Source of the DNA: a bacterium OM1 bin76
GTDB taxonomy: Bacteria; Actinomycetota; Acidimicrobiia; Spongiisociales; ZC4RG35
Direction of reading: 5' to 3'
DNA length: 64,000 nt
NCBI GenBank assembly: GCA_002238785.1
Contig: MPNA01000002.1
Span: forward strand, 1-64,000
Below the pieces are notes generated by a model that was not told where the DNA came from, searched no databases, and was given only the letters and a program-made list of their open reading frames with translations. Both the position numbers and the translations under genes were made by a program. Shown piece after piece: positions 35,789 to 43,667 of the stretch. Positions within the stretch are counted from its first letter, which is position 1. Each line of letters begins with the position of its first letter.

Positions 35789-37239
35789 TACTGGTAGAGC
35801 TTGGTGGTCAATGGAATATCCCTGCGGATCAGACCGGCCCGGTTTCGGATGTCTGCGGCCCGACCATGGGCCTCAATGTGAAGATCGGCCTCGTCCACGC
35901 CCAACACCCGGCCGTCCCGGTAGCAGACATTTCCGTCCACCCAGGTCTGGTGGACGGAAGCGGTCGAGGCGGACCACACCAGTGCCGATACCGGGTCGCC
36001 GTATGGGACCCACTCTGGGTGATCGAGGTCCCACAGAACCAGATCGGCCTTCTTGCCCACCTCAAGTGACCCTATGTCCGACTCCATACCCAGCGCCTTG
36101 GCGCCATCGAGGGTGGCCATGCGCAGTGCCTGCGTCGCACCCACCAGGGTGGCGTCCATGCGTGCATCCTTGAACAGGCCGGCGGCCAGGTGGATCTGGC
36201 GGTGGAGGTTGAGATTGCCTGCCGCCGAAACACCGTCGGTCCCCAGTCCCACCGTCACTGCGGCTTCCAACATCTCCGGGTACTTGCCGATCGAGGTGGC
36301 GCCTTTGGCAAGTTTCAGGGAGGTGGAGGGGCAGAATGCGACTTTGGTTCCGTGGGTGGAGAGCATCTGGACCTCTTCGGGGGTGACGGCCACTGCATGG
36401 GCGAGTACCAGATTATCACCCAGTCCGCCCGCTCGAGCCACACGGGTGATGGGCCAACTGCCATGCCGGCGCTGGGAGATCTGGGCCTCCGGCAGAGAGG
36501 TGGCCAGGTGATAGGTGGTCCCCACTCCCATCCGGGAGGCAAGTTCGCGGGCGCCAACATGCAGTTCCAGGCTGCAGGGCTCCTTGCCTTCGATGTTGAC
36601 CCACACTCCCAGCCGTCCCCGCGCCGCCCCGTGCCAGGTTCGCACCGTCTCTTCCAGGGCCTCCAAGGCAACATGGGCGTCCGGGAAAAAATGATGATCC
36701 ACCATCTGAGGGGACCAACCGGGAGGAATCTCCTTGGGCTTCACATCAGCGGCGTGGCGGCCGGTGATGCCCCTGATACCGGTGCTCTCCACGGCGGCGG
36801 CCACCGGCGCCGGGTCGCTTTGGGCGCCCATGTCCAGAAAGCAGGTGGTTCCTCCCCGGAGCATTTCGGCGGTCCCCAGCAGAGACCCCACCTTCTCGTC
36901 TTCACCGGTGACATGGGCGTAGAAGGGCTTAGCCCAGTGAAACACCCAGGTACGGGTGTCGATGACATCGGGGAACACCGCTCGCGACAGCGTCTCGGAG
37001 AGATGAACATGCGAGTCGACGAATCCGGGGGTCACCCCCAGCTTGCGTCCACTCATCCGCTCCACCGTATTCTCGGCGCGCATCCCCAAGCGTTGGTTGA
37101 CTTCGTCGGTGGTCCCCAAGTCGCTGATGCGATCGCCTTCGATCAGAATCGCCCCGTCATTGATCACCCGGTCGTCTTGGTCGCAGGTGATCACGAATTC
37201 CAGGTGTTCGATGAGGGTTGAAGAAGCGGGGGAAGTCAC
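35788..37239 (-). CDS. TRZ/ATZ-family amidohydrolase
   Basis: A 483-aa amidohydrolase of the chlorohydrolase/guanine-deaminase branch: TPGFVDSHVHLSETLSRAV (HxH), LRGGTTCFLDMG, VLAHAVAVTPEEVQML (metal His), KVAFCPSTSLKLAKG and VGLGTDGVSAAGNLNLHRQ (metal Asp), then the LEVGKKADLVLWDL barrel-closing strand. Members hydrolyse C-N or C-Cl bonds on s-triazines, 8-oxoguanine, S-adenosylhomocysteine and related rings. GTG 37239 is preceded by AGAAGG. It lies 32 bp after the RibD-like reductase gene and overlaps the next amidohydrolase. Confidence 0.87.
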   Translation of the reverse strand: MTSPASSTLIEHLEFVITCDQDDRVINDGAILIEGDRISDLGTTDEVNQRLGMRAENTVERMSGRKLGVTPGFVDSHVHLSETLSRAVFPDVIDTRTWVFHWAKPFYAHVTGEDEKVGSLLGTAEMLRGGTTCFLDMGAQSDPAPVAAAVESTGIRGITGRHAADVKPKEIPPGWSPQMVDHHFFPDAHVALEALEETVRTWHGAARGRLGVWVNIEGKEPCSLELHVGARELASRMGVGTTYHLATSLPEAQISQRRHGSWPITRVARAGGLGDNLVLAHAVAVTPEEVQMLSTHGTKVAFCPSTSLKLAKGATSIGKYPEMLEAAVTVGLGTDGVSAAGNLNLHRQIHLAAGLFKDARMDATLVGATQALRMATLDGAKALGMESDIGSLEVGKKADLVLWDLDHPEWVPYGDPVSALVWSASTASVHQTWVDGNVCYRDGRVLGVDEADLHIEAHGRAADIRNRAGLIRRDIPLTTKLYQ

Positions 37240-37271
37240 GGCCTTCTGGGCTTGTTGGTGTCGAAGTACAC

Positions 37272-38162
37272 CTAGGCCGGGTATGTGGCCCGGTATCGCA
37301 TATACAGATAGTCACCGGCCTTACGAGCCGACAGAATCTTCATCCGCGGCGCGTCATCAGGAAGCCAGCCGGTCCCTTCCACAAGGCTGGGACGGGGGTT
37401 ATCGGGGTTTTCGCCGACGACCAGCGGTGACCGGGTTATATAGGGCTCATTTACCAGTCCCGCCCCGAGCAATGCCCCGTACAGCGTCGCTCCGCCTTCG
37501 CACAGGAGAAACTCCACTCCGTATTCGCTGGCCATGATCCGGGCGTAGCGTTCCAAGTTCACACCGCTTGCTCCGAATTCCAGAATGTCGATTTTGCAGG
37601 CCGGCCGGACCGTGGCCCGGATCCGTCGGGCTCCTGCTCTGGTGGTGGCCACCACTACATGGGCGTCTTCCATCGAGAAGACCCTGGCCTCCCGCGGCAG
37701 GTGGCCGGCGAAGGTGATGTAGGAGAATATGGGCAGTGTTGAGCGGTTCTCATGGCGACGAAGGGCGGCGAAGGCCCCCCCGTCGCCGGGATAGATGTCG
37801 TCAGGCGTATTGACGTGGGAAGGCTCTGCCCGGAGTGTCCCCTCACCTATCACCACCGCGTCAGCGCGGGCGCGAAGCAGTCCCATCAGCCACACGTCAT
37901 TGTCGTCAAATCCTGAAATCGGGCCTCCGCCGCGGTGATCGGGATGATTGAAAGCCACCCGACCGTCGTGGGCGGTCACGAAGTTCATGGCCAGCAGGGG
38001 AAGTCCGTCAGTGGGGGGGCGAAGTCGCATCGGGCCCCCATAGACCGCCGCAAAGTCGGGATGCAGTTCCACCCCTTGGCCGGGCGCCGAGGTCTCAGCA
38101 TCGAACAGGGTTTCGAACGGCAAGGCCGGTCCACGCACGGGAATTGGGGAATGCTGGTCCAT
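37272..38162 (-). CDS. RibD-C / dihydrofolate-reductase-fold reductase
   Basis: A 296-aa protein with the RibD C-terminal domain fold: LLAMNFVTAHDGRVAFNHPD, LMGLLRARADAVVIGEGTLR, YGVEFLLCEGGATLYGALLGAGLVNEPYI. RibD-type reductases reduce the ribosylaminouracil intermediate of riboflavin synthesis; stand-alone relatives reduce other pyrimidine-like compounds with NADPH. No deaminase domain is present. ATG 38162, with GGAG 11 nt upstream, is preferred over ATG 38219. It is the first gene of the likely six-gene operon ending at 30663, which strengthens a pyrimidine-like substrate. Confidence 0.8.
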   Translation of the reverse strand: MDQHSPIPVRGPALPFETLFDAETSAPGQGVELHPDFAAVYGGPMRLRPPTDGLPLLAMNFVTAHDGRVAFNHPDHRGGGPISGFDDNDVWLMGLLRARADAVVIGEGTLRAEPSHVNTPDDIYPGDGGAFAALRRHENRSTLPIFSYITFAGHLPREARVFSMEDAHVVVATTRAGARRIRATVRPACKIDILEFGASGVNLERYARIMASEYGVEFLLCEGGATLYGALLGAGLVNEPYITRSPLVVGENPDNPRPSLVEGTGWLPDDAPRMKILSARKAGDYLYMRYRATYPA

Positions 38163-38275
38163 GCTTAGGAATGCTCCTTCAGTTGGTTTCTTGAGAGGCA
38201 ACGATACCGTATCGCTCATGCCTCATTCTCGGTCGCCTTGTTAGCCTTTCGGTCGACCTTCCGACGGATTCAGGT

Positions 38276-39391
38276 ATGAGAGAGCAAGTAATCGTCCGCC
38301 TCCAGGCCGCCCTGCAACAGCAGGATTGGGATGGATTGGTGGTCTCCTCCCCGGAGAACTTCGCTTATGCGGCCGGGTTTGTGGTGCCTTCCCAGCCATT
38401 GATGCGATGGCGGCATGCCGCCATGGTGATGCCCGCCGGCGGTGATCCGGCGGTGATGTGCATCGGGGTGGAGGAGGCGATGGTCCGGCAGAGGACCGCG
38501 GCTTCCGAGGTGGCGGTGTGGGATGAATTCGACGATGATCCCATGGCATGCCTGGCCGGGCTTCTGGAGAGGTTGGGCCTGCACCGGGGACGGTTGGGCG
38601 TGGAACTCGGATATCTTCCCGCGGCGGACTTCGAACGACTCAGGCAAGCCACCCCGGGCGTGGAGTGGGTTGCGGCTGACCGGTGGCTCAGCAGGCAGCG
38701 GCAGGTCAAGACCCCTGCCGAACTGGAACTCCTGGCCCGGTTGTCGCGGATCTCCGACGCTTCTATCGGAGGGGCCCTGGCCGCGGTTAACGCCGGAGAC
38801 ACAGAGATGGAGATCGCCGCCGCCTTGACCGATGGCATCTACCGGGGAGGCGCTGAGGACTTCAAACTGATGATCGTGGCCACCGGTCCCCGTAGCCAAC
38901 TCGCCAACGTCGGCCCCACCGGTCGGGTCTTGCAGGACGGCGATGTCTGCCGGGTAGAGATCTTTGCGGTGGCGGAGGGGTACCACGCTGGTGTGTGCCG
39001 CACCGCGGCGGTGGGGTCGCCGCCAAAGGCCGCGGTCGAAATCTGGGCCAAGCTCGTGGAGTGCCGCGATGTCCTGCTGGAGGTCATCCGCCCCGGGGTT
39101 TCCAGCAGGTGGGTGTGGGATCGGTTTGAGGCCGTTTGCGGTCCTCTTGGCCTACCGCTCTTTTCCTTTGTGGGTCACGGAATAGGACTGTCCCTGCACG
39201 AGCCTCCCTACATCAGCCCTCGTCACGACCAGGTGCTGGAAGAGGGAATGGTGTTCGGTGTGGAACCACTGATCTACAACACCGGCCGCGGCTTCGGACT
39301 CCAACTCAAGGACATGGTGGAGGTAACCTTCCACGGCGCAAGGCTCCTGTCAGATGTGAACGCCAACCGGGGTTTGATTACGGTCGGCTGA
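38276..39391 (+). CDS. M24 / creatinase-fold protein with altered metal site
   Basis: A 371-aa protein with the creatinase N-domain (WDGLVVSSPENFAYAAGF) and the pita-bread C-domain. Of the five M24 metal ligands, three seem retained: His in VGHGIGLSLHEPP, Glu in GMVFGVEPLIY and Glu in LKDMVEVTFHG. The first two Asp positions are changed: the usual D-x-G strand reads CRVEIFAVAEG and the SDxxRT motif reads HAGVCRTAAVG. Loss of metal-binding Asp residues recalls creatinase, which uses no metal, so a C-N hydrolase role rather than a prolyl peptidase is possible. It is divergent from the transporter/amidohydrolase operon (113 bp between starts). Confidence 0.8.
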   Translation: MREQVIVRLQAALQQQDWDGLVVSSPENFAYAAGFVVPSQPLMRWRHAAMVMPAGGDPAVMCIGVEEAMVRQRTAASEVAVWDEFDDDPMACLAGLLERLGLHRGRLGVELGYLPAADFERLRQATPGVEWVAADRWLSRQRQVKTPAELELLARLSRISDASIGGALAAVNAGDTEMEIAAALTDGIYRGGAEDFKLMIVATGPRSQLANVGPTGRVLQDGDVCRVEIFAVAEGYHAGVCRTAAVGSPPKAAVEIWAKLVECRDVLLEVIRPGVSSRWVWDRFEAVCGPLGLPLFSFVGHGIGLSLHEPPYISPRHDQVLEEGMVFGVEPLIYNTGRGFGLQLKDMVEVTFHGARLLSDVNANRGLITVG

Positions 39392-39399
39392 TTCGCAGG

Positions 39400-40467
39400 T
39401 TAACCGTAAGGTAGCAGCGGCAGCGAGATCAGGTCTTCTCGACCAAATCTGCGATTTGTCTTATGGCGGGTGGCGTCCTCGAGGACCCGGTCGTATTCAA
39501 CACCGGTCTTCAAATAGATGGGCATTGCGTAGCTCCAGTTCGTTGCCGATGAGGGCACCTTGCGGGGCAAGTATTCAAGGCTGATCCGCACGTCGTCGCG
39601 GATCCAGAGCCACAACGGAGTATCGCCGCTGGTTGCCCAGAAATCAAAGTTGACGCATAGGAACAGGCATCCGGCTTTATCGGTGAATGTGAGATACCGT
39701 CCGTAATATTCTTTGGTCAGGCCGATGGCCAGGCCATCGGTAGACATCCATTTCTCCCCCACGCCGCGAGTTACCACATCGTCAACCAGGCGGTACAGTC
39801 CTGGAACGCGCCGCGGGAGGACCGGCCCGAGTTCGTTCGGGTGGATTGGAAGGAAAGCTCCCTCGTCCTGACGCTTGGCAAGACCGCGAAGTTGTCGGAT
39901 GTCCGCGGCCGTTTCCACATCGGCGCAGTCCAGGATGTCCAACAAGCCGGTCCAACTGGCCAACATCAAATGTTGGTCCAAATCATCGATCCTGGCTCTT
40001 CGGGTCCCCTGCGGAGATTCGAGGCATTCCAGTCGCACACAATCTCCGCAGTCCGTTTTGTTCTCCTCACACTCCATTTGGCGCCTGATCTCCCACCAGA
40101 GGGTTTCGATGCGGCTCTCCGGCGCGATGAACAACAGGACTCCCGGCCCGTCGAGCATTCGCAAGTAGCGAATAGCCTGATCCGGCTGAAGAGCCGCCCA
40201 GAACTTCGACTCCACCAGCAGCCGTTTGGAACCACTCCGGTCGTAACCAACCATGTCGGGGCGGGATCCGTCCTCGTGAGTCACCTGTGTTTCGAACCTG
40301 GTTATGGGTTCGATCTCGAATTCATCCGTCCGAAGGAAGCTGTCCAAGGCGCTACGACAAGCCTTTGACCTGTTCAAAATGAATGCCAGCGCTTCTGTTG
40401 CTGCATCCTCTACCTGGCTGGTCAGCCTCGGCACCAAGTGGGCCAACAGTGTGGGTTCTTGAGTCAC
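39400..40467 (-). CDS. PD-(D/E)XK nuclease-like protein
   Basis: A 355-aa protein not assigned to a named family. Residues about 67-95 read SRPDMVGYDRSGSKRLLVES followed by KFW, fitting the PD-x(n)-ExK nuclease core (Asp, then Glu-Ser-Lys) with a preceding Glu-rich helix. The rest (GLYRLVDDVVTRGVGEKW, YYGRYLTFTDKAGCLFLC) is mixed alpha/beta of unknown role. Proteins of this type occur in defence islands and mobile elements. GTG 40467 has an excellent AAGGAGG upstream. It lies next to a broken ATPase gene and a phage-like fragment. Confidence 0.6.
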   Translation of the reverse strand: MTQEPTLLAHLVPRLTSQVEDAATEALAFILNRSKACRSALDSFLRTDEFEIEPITRFETQVTHEDGSRPDMVGYDRSGSKRLLVESKFWAALQPDQAIRYLRMLDGPGVLLFIAPESRIETLWWEIRRQMECEENKTDCGDCVRLECLESPQGTRRARIDDLDQHLMLASWTGLLDILDCADVETAADIRQLRGLAKRQDEGAFLPIHPNELGPVLPRRVPGLYRLVDDVVTRGVGEKWMSTDGLAIGLTKEYYGRYLTFTDKAGCLFLCVNFDFWATSGDTPLWLWIRDDVRISLEYLPRKVPSSATNWSYAMPIYLKTGVEYDRVLEDATRHKTNRRFGREDLISLPLLPYG

Positions 40468-40519
40468 AGCGCCCTCCTTCCCGCCTTTAGGTTTCCATGA
40501 CGGATTCTATGCGGGCAGG

Positions 40520-41075
40520 CTACCGAGCCATTCGCCGACGAATGAACTGATCGAACATGGGCACGGTGAAGGCGATAACGCCGCGGCGAGGAGCGTAGCA
40601 GAGGCCTTTGGCTATCACCGAGTTGCGCTGAGTGCTGACTTGGGGGGTGGACCTACCCATCCGGAACGCCACTTCGCCTGTCGGGTACGGACCAGGTCCG
40701 AGTGAGGCCATAGCCGCTAGATAGGCTCGCTCGGCTTTGGTAGTGCGGTCGAAGCGTACGCTGAAGAAGCCCTTGTCGAGTTCTTGGACAGCTATCGGGG
40801 TGGAGTATCGGACGTCCTCCAGGGTGATTCGACAAGGTCCTGCGGCGAAGTTCCATACCTGCTTCCCGAACTCCTGGAGGAAGTAGGGGTATCCAGCCGT
40901 CTTATCCACGATCCTGGCCAGAGCATCAAGGTCCCAGCCGACATTTTGCTCATCCGCGGGGGTGGTCAGAGCAGTGGCTGCCTCCTCAGGTCGAAGACTA
41001 TTGACATCGACGAAGGTGAACAGTCTCTCGGCGTATGATCTGGCCTCGCCCACCAGCGCCCGGAGGGGTGGTACC
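40520..41075 (-). pseudogene. C-terminal remnant of an AAA ATPase
   Basis: The translation VPPLRALVGEARSYAERLFT, TAGYPYFLQEFGKQVW and KAERAYLAAMASLGPGPYPT matches the lid and winged-helix part of a large family of ORC/Cdc6-like prokaryotic ATP-binding proteins. The N-terminal P-loop and Walker B half is missing: just upstream of the homology, at 41090-41092, the frame meets a stop and the sequence is unrelated. GTG 41053 could still start a 177-aa protein but it would lack ATPase activity. It is probably a 5'-truncated pseudogene, co-oriented with the nuclease-like gene. Confidence 0.7.
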
Positions 41076-41111
41076 TGACGCTCTCCAGTTTAGGGGCTAA
41101 CCTAGGAGGGC

Positions 41112-41357
41112 ATGCCCATGATCTTTGGCGGCGCACTGCTGTTTAGTTGCGGCCTCACGCTGGCGGTATCCCCTCTCACCGCTCTGGTGGCGGGGCTGGT
41201 GGCCCTCAGCGAAGACGGTAACCCGTGGATCATCCCCGGCGCCATAGTGCTGCTTATGACCCTCGGCCTCACCTTTCTGGTGGTGGGGGCTGTTCAGTAC
41301 CGTGCTCAATACCAACCTGGCGAGCGGCCTCTGCGAGGGGCAAACCTGCTTCAGTAA
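41112..41357 (+). CDS. Small two-TM membrane protein
   Basis: An 81-aa frame with two clear hydrophobic helices (FGGALLFSCGLTLAVSPLTA and IPGAIVLLMTLGLTFLVVGA) and a charged tail. AGGAGGG lies just before the ATG at 41112; ATG 41118 is another option. No family recognised. Its last 90 bp overlap the antisense portal-like fragment, so one of the two is probably not translated. Good codon structure and ribosome binding site favour this one being real. Confidence 0.5.
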   Translation: MPMIFGGALLFSCGLTLAVSPLTALVAGLVALSEDGNPWIIPGAIVLLMTLGLTFLVVGAVQYRAQYQPGERPLRGANLLQ

Positions 41358-41568
41358 GGCTCTTTAGGGCTCTCGCTCGGCCCTGCACATCGCTGGCTCG
41401 CAGTTCCTCCCAGCCAAGCACCACCTCCGCGCCGGCCTTGGCGGTGAGTTCCTCAGAGACGATCTGGCCGAGCGGAGCGATGAGGCCGAACAGAGCCTGC
41501 CTCCACGCCTCGCGGGCAGGGGAGTGACGGCAGTCCCGCCACCACCACCATCTCTCGATTTCCCGAGT
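41269..41568 (-). pseudogene. Phage portal-protein-like C-terminal fragment
   Basis: The minus-strand frame reads AWRQALFGLIAPLGQIVSEE, then EVVLGWEELRASDVQGRARA and LKSLTEAGLPLAEAARQVGI. This pattern, a helix, then D/E-rich strand with ASD-x-GRARA and a GL-x-EAAR ending, is what the C-terminus of HK97-type portal proteins looks like. Nothing of the portal core is present upstream, where an AT-rich palindromic block begins. It is best read as a prophage scar. Family assignment is by eye and moderate. Confidence 0.4.
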
Positions 41569-41577
41569 TGACGGTTC

Positions 41578-41637
41578 TTTATAGGGATTTGTTGCTTTTA
41601 TAGTAAAAGTGCTATAAATGACGCACTTTCCTATAAA
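41578..41637. repeat. Nested AT-rich inverted repeats
   Basis: TTTATAGG (41578-41585) pairs with CCTATAAA (41630-41637); inside, TTTATAG (41597-41603) pairs with CTATAAA (41612-41618), and CTTTTA (41595-41600) with TAAAAG (41604-41609). The block is much more AT-rich than its surroundings and adjoins the portal-like fragment. It could be a recombination site, an operator array or a terminator for the flavodoxin-fold gene, whose stop is 12 bp away. Confidence 0.5.
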
Positions 41638-41648
41638 CCTTCTTGGTA

Positions 41649-42242
41649 TTAGGAAAAGAAGGACGGCAGTACCCGCTCCACCTTGGCCAGGAACCGCTTT
41701 CTCTTGGCGGGGGAGTCCTTGTTCATGTTGTTCAGGTCGAGCCACTTCACTCGGCAGCCTTTGGCGAACATGACGCGGTGGCCTCGCCTGATGACCTTCT
41801 TGGCGGGGTTACCGACGGCCCACACATACCACCAGGGCGATCCGGTGGTGGTGATGACCGCGGTTCTGCGGATGCCCAGGATGCCCGGGATGATGGGACC
41901 TCCCCCTTCTCTGAGCCCGAAGCCCACACCCGGCACCCACACTCGCTGCAGCCACCCGTTGAGTATGGCCGGGAAGCCGAAGCTCCAGGTGGGAAAGATC
42001 AGGAGCAGACCCTCGGCGGCCCGCAACTGCTCCACGTAAGGGCCGATATTGGCCAGGTTGGGTCCGATCTCGTGGTAGTCCCGGCGTTCCTGGGCCGACA
42101 GGACCGGGTCGAATTCCTCGGCGTAGAGATCCAGCAGATCGATGTCGTTGCCGGCCTTCTCCAATGCGGCCACCGCACGATCCTTGAGGGCCGCCGAGTA
42201 GCTATCCGCCAGAGGATGCGCCCACACCACCAGTATTCTCAT
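41649..42242 (-). CDS. NAD(P)H dehydrogenase (quinone), flavodoxin-like fold
   Basis: A 197-aa protein: MRILVVWAHPLADSYSAALK is the N-terminal FMN/FAD-binding strand-loop of the MdaB/KefG/NQO family; DLYAEEFDPVLSAQE, LLLIFPTWSFGFPAILNGW and TTTGSPWWYVWAVG are the remaining flavin and active-site loops. It likely reduces quinones or similar electrophiles by two electrons using NAD(P)H. It lies between the decayed phage patch and the hydantoinase cluster; a 78-bp gap separates it from the latter, so co-transcription is possible but unproved. Confidence 0.85.
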   Translation of the reverse strand: MRILVVWAHPLADSYSAALKDRAVAALEKAGNDIDLLDLYAEEFDPVLSAQERRDYHEIGPNLANIGPYVEQLRAAEGLLLIFPTWSFGFPAILNGWLQRVWVPGVGFGLREGGGPIIPGILGIRRTAVITTTGSPWWYVWAVGNPAKKVIRRGHRVMFAKGCRVKWLDLNNMNKDSPAKRKRFLAKVERVLPSFFS

Positions 42243-42320
42243 CGGCTGCTCCCTTGCCTCGACCGCAACTCGTCAACAGACATGCTATTGCCCAATCCCC
42301 GACTCTCTCGCAGACCGGTC

Positions 42321-43667
42321 TCAATCGGTCCGGGTTACGCAACGTCCATGACCTAGAGAATCGGGATCGACCTCACCGTTCTCGAACACCACCCTGCCCC
42401 GGCTGACGGTCATCACCGGCCATCCCCGCAGTTCCATGCCCTCGTAGATGCAGGTCCCGTTGCCGGTATGCCGCACTGTGTCCACCCGGTGGGGATCGAC
42501 CAGTACCAGGTCGGCGTCGGCGCCGGGGACTATCGCCCCTTTGCGGGGGTAGAGACCGAAACGCCGGGCCGGTCCATAGGAGTTCAACCTGACCAACTCG
42601 GAAAGAGACAACCCCCGCCGATGAACCCCATGTTCCATCAGCAGGGCCAACTCCCAGGGAAAGGAGACCACTCCGGGCTTTTCCTCCCACAAGTCTTCAC
42701 CCTTCTTGGGGAAGAAGGGAACGTGATCGGAGCCGATCGAATGTACCTGACCGGCGAAGATCCCTTCCCACAGTCCTTCCTGCTGCTCGGCGTCCCGCAG
42801 CGGCGGGGAGATCTTGGCCCGCATGTCGAGGTCGGGGTCGTATGCGGTTCGGACCAGGTAGTGGGGGCAGGTCTCGATAGTGACATCAACCCCCCGGGCC
42901 CGTGCCCGGGCGGCCAGTTTGGGACCCGCCGCCACACTGGTGTGGACAACGTACAGGGGACACCCGGTGAGTTCAGCCAAAAAGATCATTCGCGCGATGG
43001 TCTCCTCCTCGCAGAAGGCCGGCCGTGACTCGGTGTAGGCCCCCAGGTCCTGGCGACCGGTGGCCTGCACTGACTTCTTTATCCACCGGGCGATCTCGGT
43101 GTTCTCGCAGTGAACCGAGATCACGCCCTTGGGAAGGTCGCGGATCTTGGTCATGGCGGTGTAGACCCAGCCGTCGTCGGCGGGAACGATCCCAATGGGG
43201 TTCTTCTGCTCGTAGCCGAAGTAACACTTGAAGGACTGCACGCCGGTCTCTTGGGCGATCCGCGGTATCTCGGCGATGTGCTCTTCCCGTTGAATGCCGA
43301 AGTGGAACCCGAAATCGATCCGGGCAACCGCCTCTCCCCGCCGGCGGCGGTCCCGGTAGAAGGGGAGGTAGGAGGGTTCGAGGTTCCTTATGTACAAGAG
43401 CACGGTGGTTATCCCGCCCCGAGCGGCCGCGGCGGTTTCGGTGTCCATGTCTTCGTCGTATGGGTAATTCACGCCCAGGTGGCAGTGGGGATCGATCACC
43501 CCCGGCAGCAGCGCCAGGCCCTCGGCATTGATCACTCTTCGGCCTTCCGGCAACTCGCCATTGCGGCCCACCGCAGTTATCTGCTCTCCCAGAACGGATA
43601 CCCCACCCCGGAATTCTCCGGTGTGAGTAACCACTCGGGCATTTCGGATTACCAGGTCAGCTTTCAT
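42321..43667 (-). CDS. Dihydropyrimidinase / hydantoinase-family hydrolase
   Basis: A 448-aa cyclic amidohydrolase. LLPGVIDPHCHLGV gives the HxH pair, QSFKCYFGY the Lys expected to be carboxylated, ISVHCENTEI and YVVHTSVAAG the further metal His residues, and GSDHVPFFPKKGE the catalytic Asp. The family opens cyclic amides such as dihydropyrimidines, hydantoins and allantoin. GAGGAG precedes ATG 43667, which overlaps the end of the DpaA-like gene by 11 bp. It ends a three-gene minus-strand operon (FNR-type reductase, DpaA-like, hydrolase), so it probably opens the ring of a product made by those enzymes. Confidence 0.9.
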   Translation of the reverse strand: MKADLVIRNARVVTHTGEFRGGVSVLGEQITAVGRNGELPEGRRVINAEGLALLPGVIDPHCHLGVNYPYDEDMDTETAAAARGGITTVLLYIRNLEPSYLPFYRDRRRRGEAVARIDFGFHFGIQREEHIAEIPRIAQETGVQSFKCYFGYEQKNPIGIVPADDGWVYTAMTKIRDLPKGVISVHCENTEIARWIKKSVQATGRQDLGAYTESRPAFCEEETIARMIFLAELTGCPLYVVHTSVAAGPKLAARARARGVDVTIETCPHYLVRTAYDPDLDMRAKISPPLRDAEQQEGLWEGIFAGQVHSIGSDHVPFFPKKGEDLWEEKPGVVSFPWELALLMEHGVHRRGLSLSELVRLNSYGPARRFGLYPRKGAIVPGADADLVLVDPHRVDTVRHTGNGTCIYEGMELRGWPVMTVSRGRVVFENGEVDPDSLGHGRCVTRTD

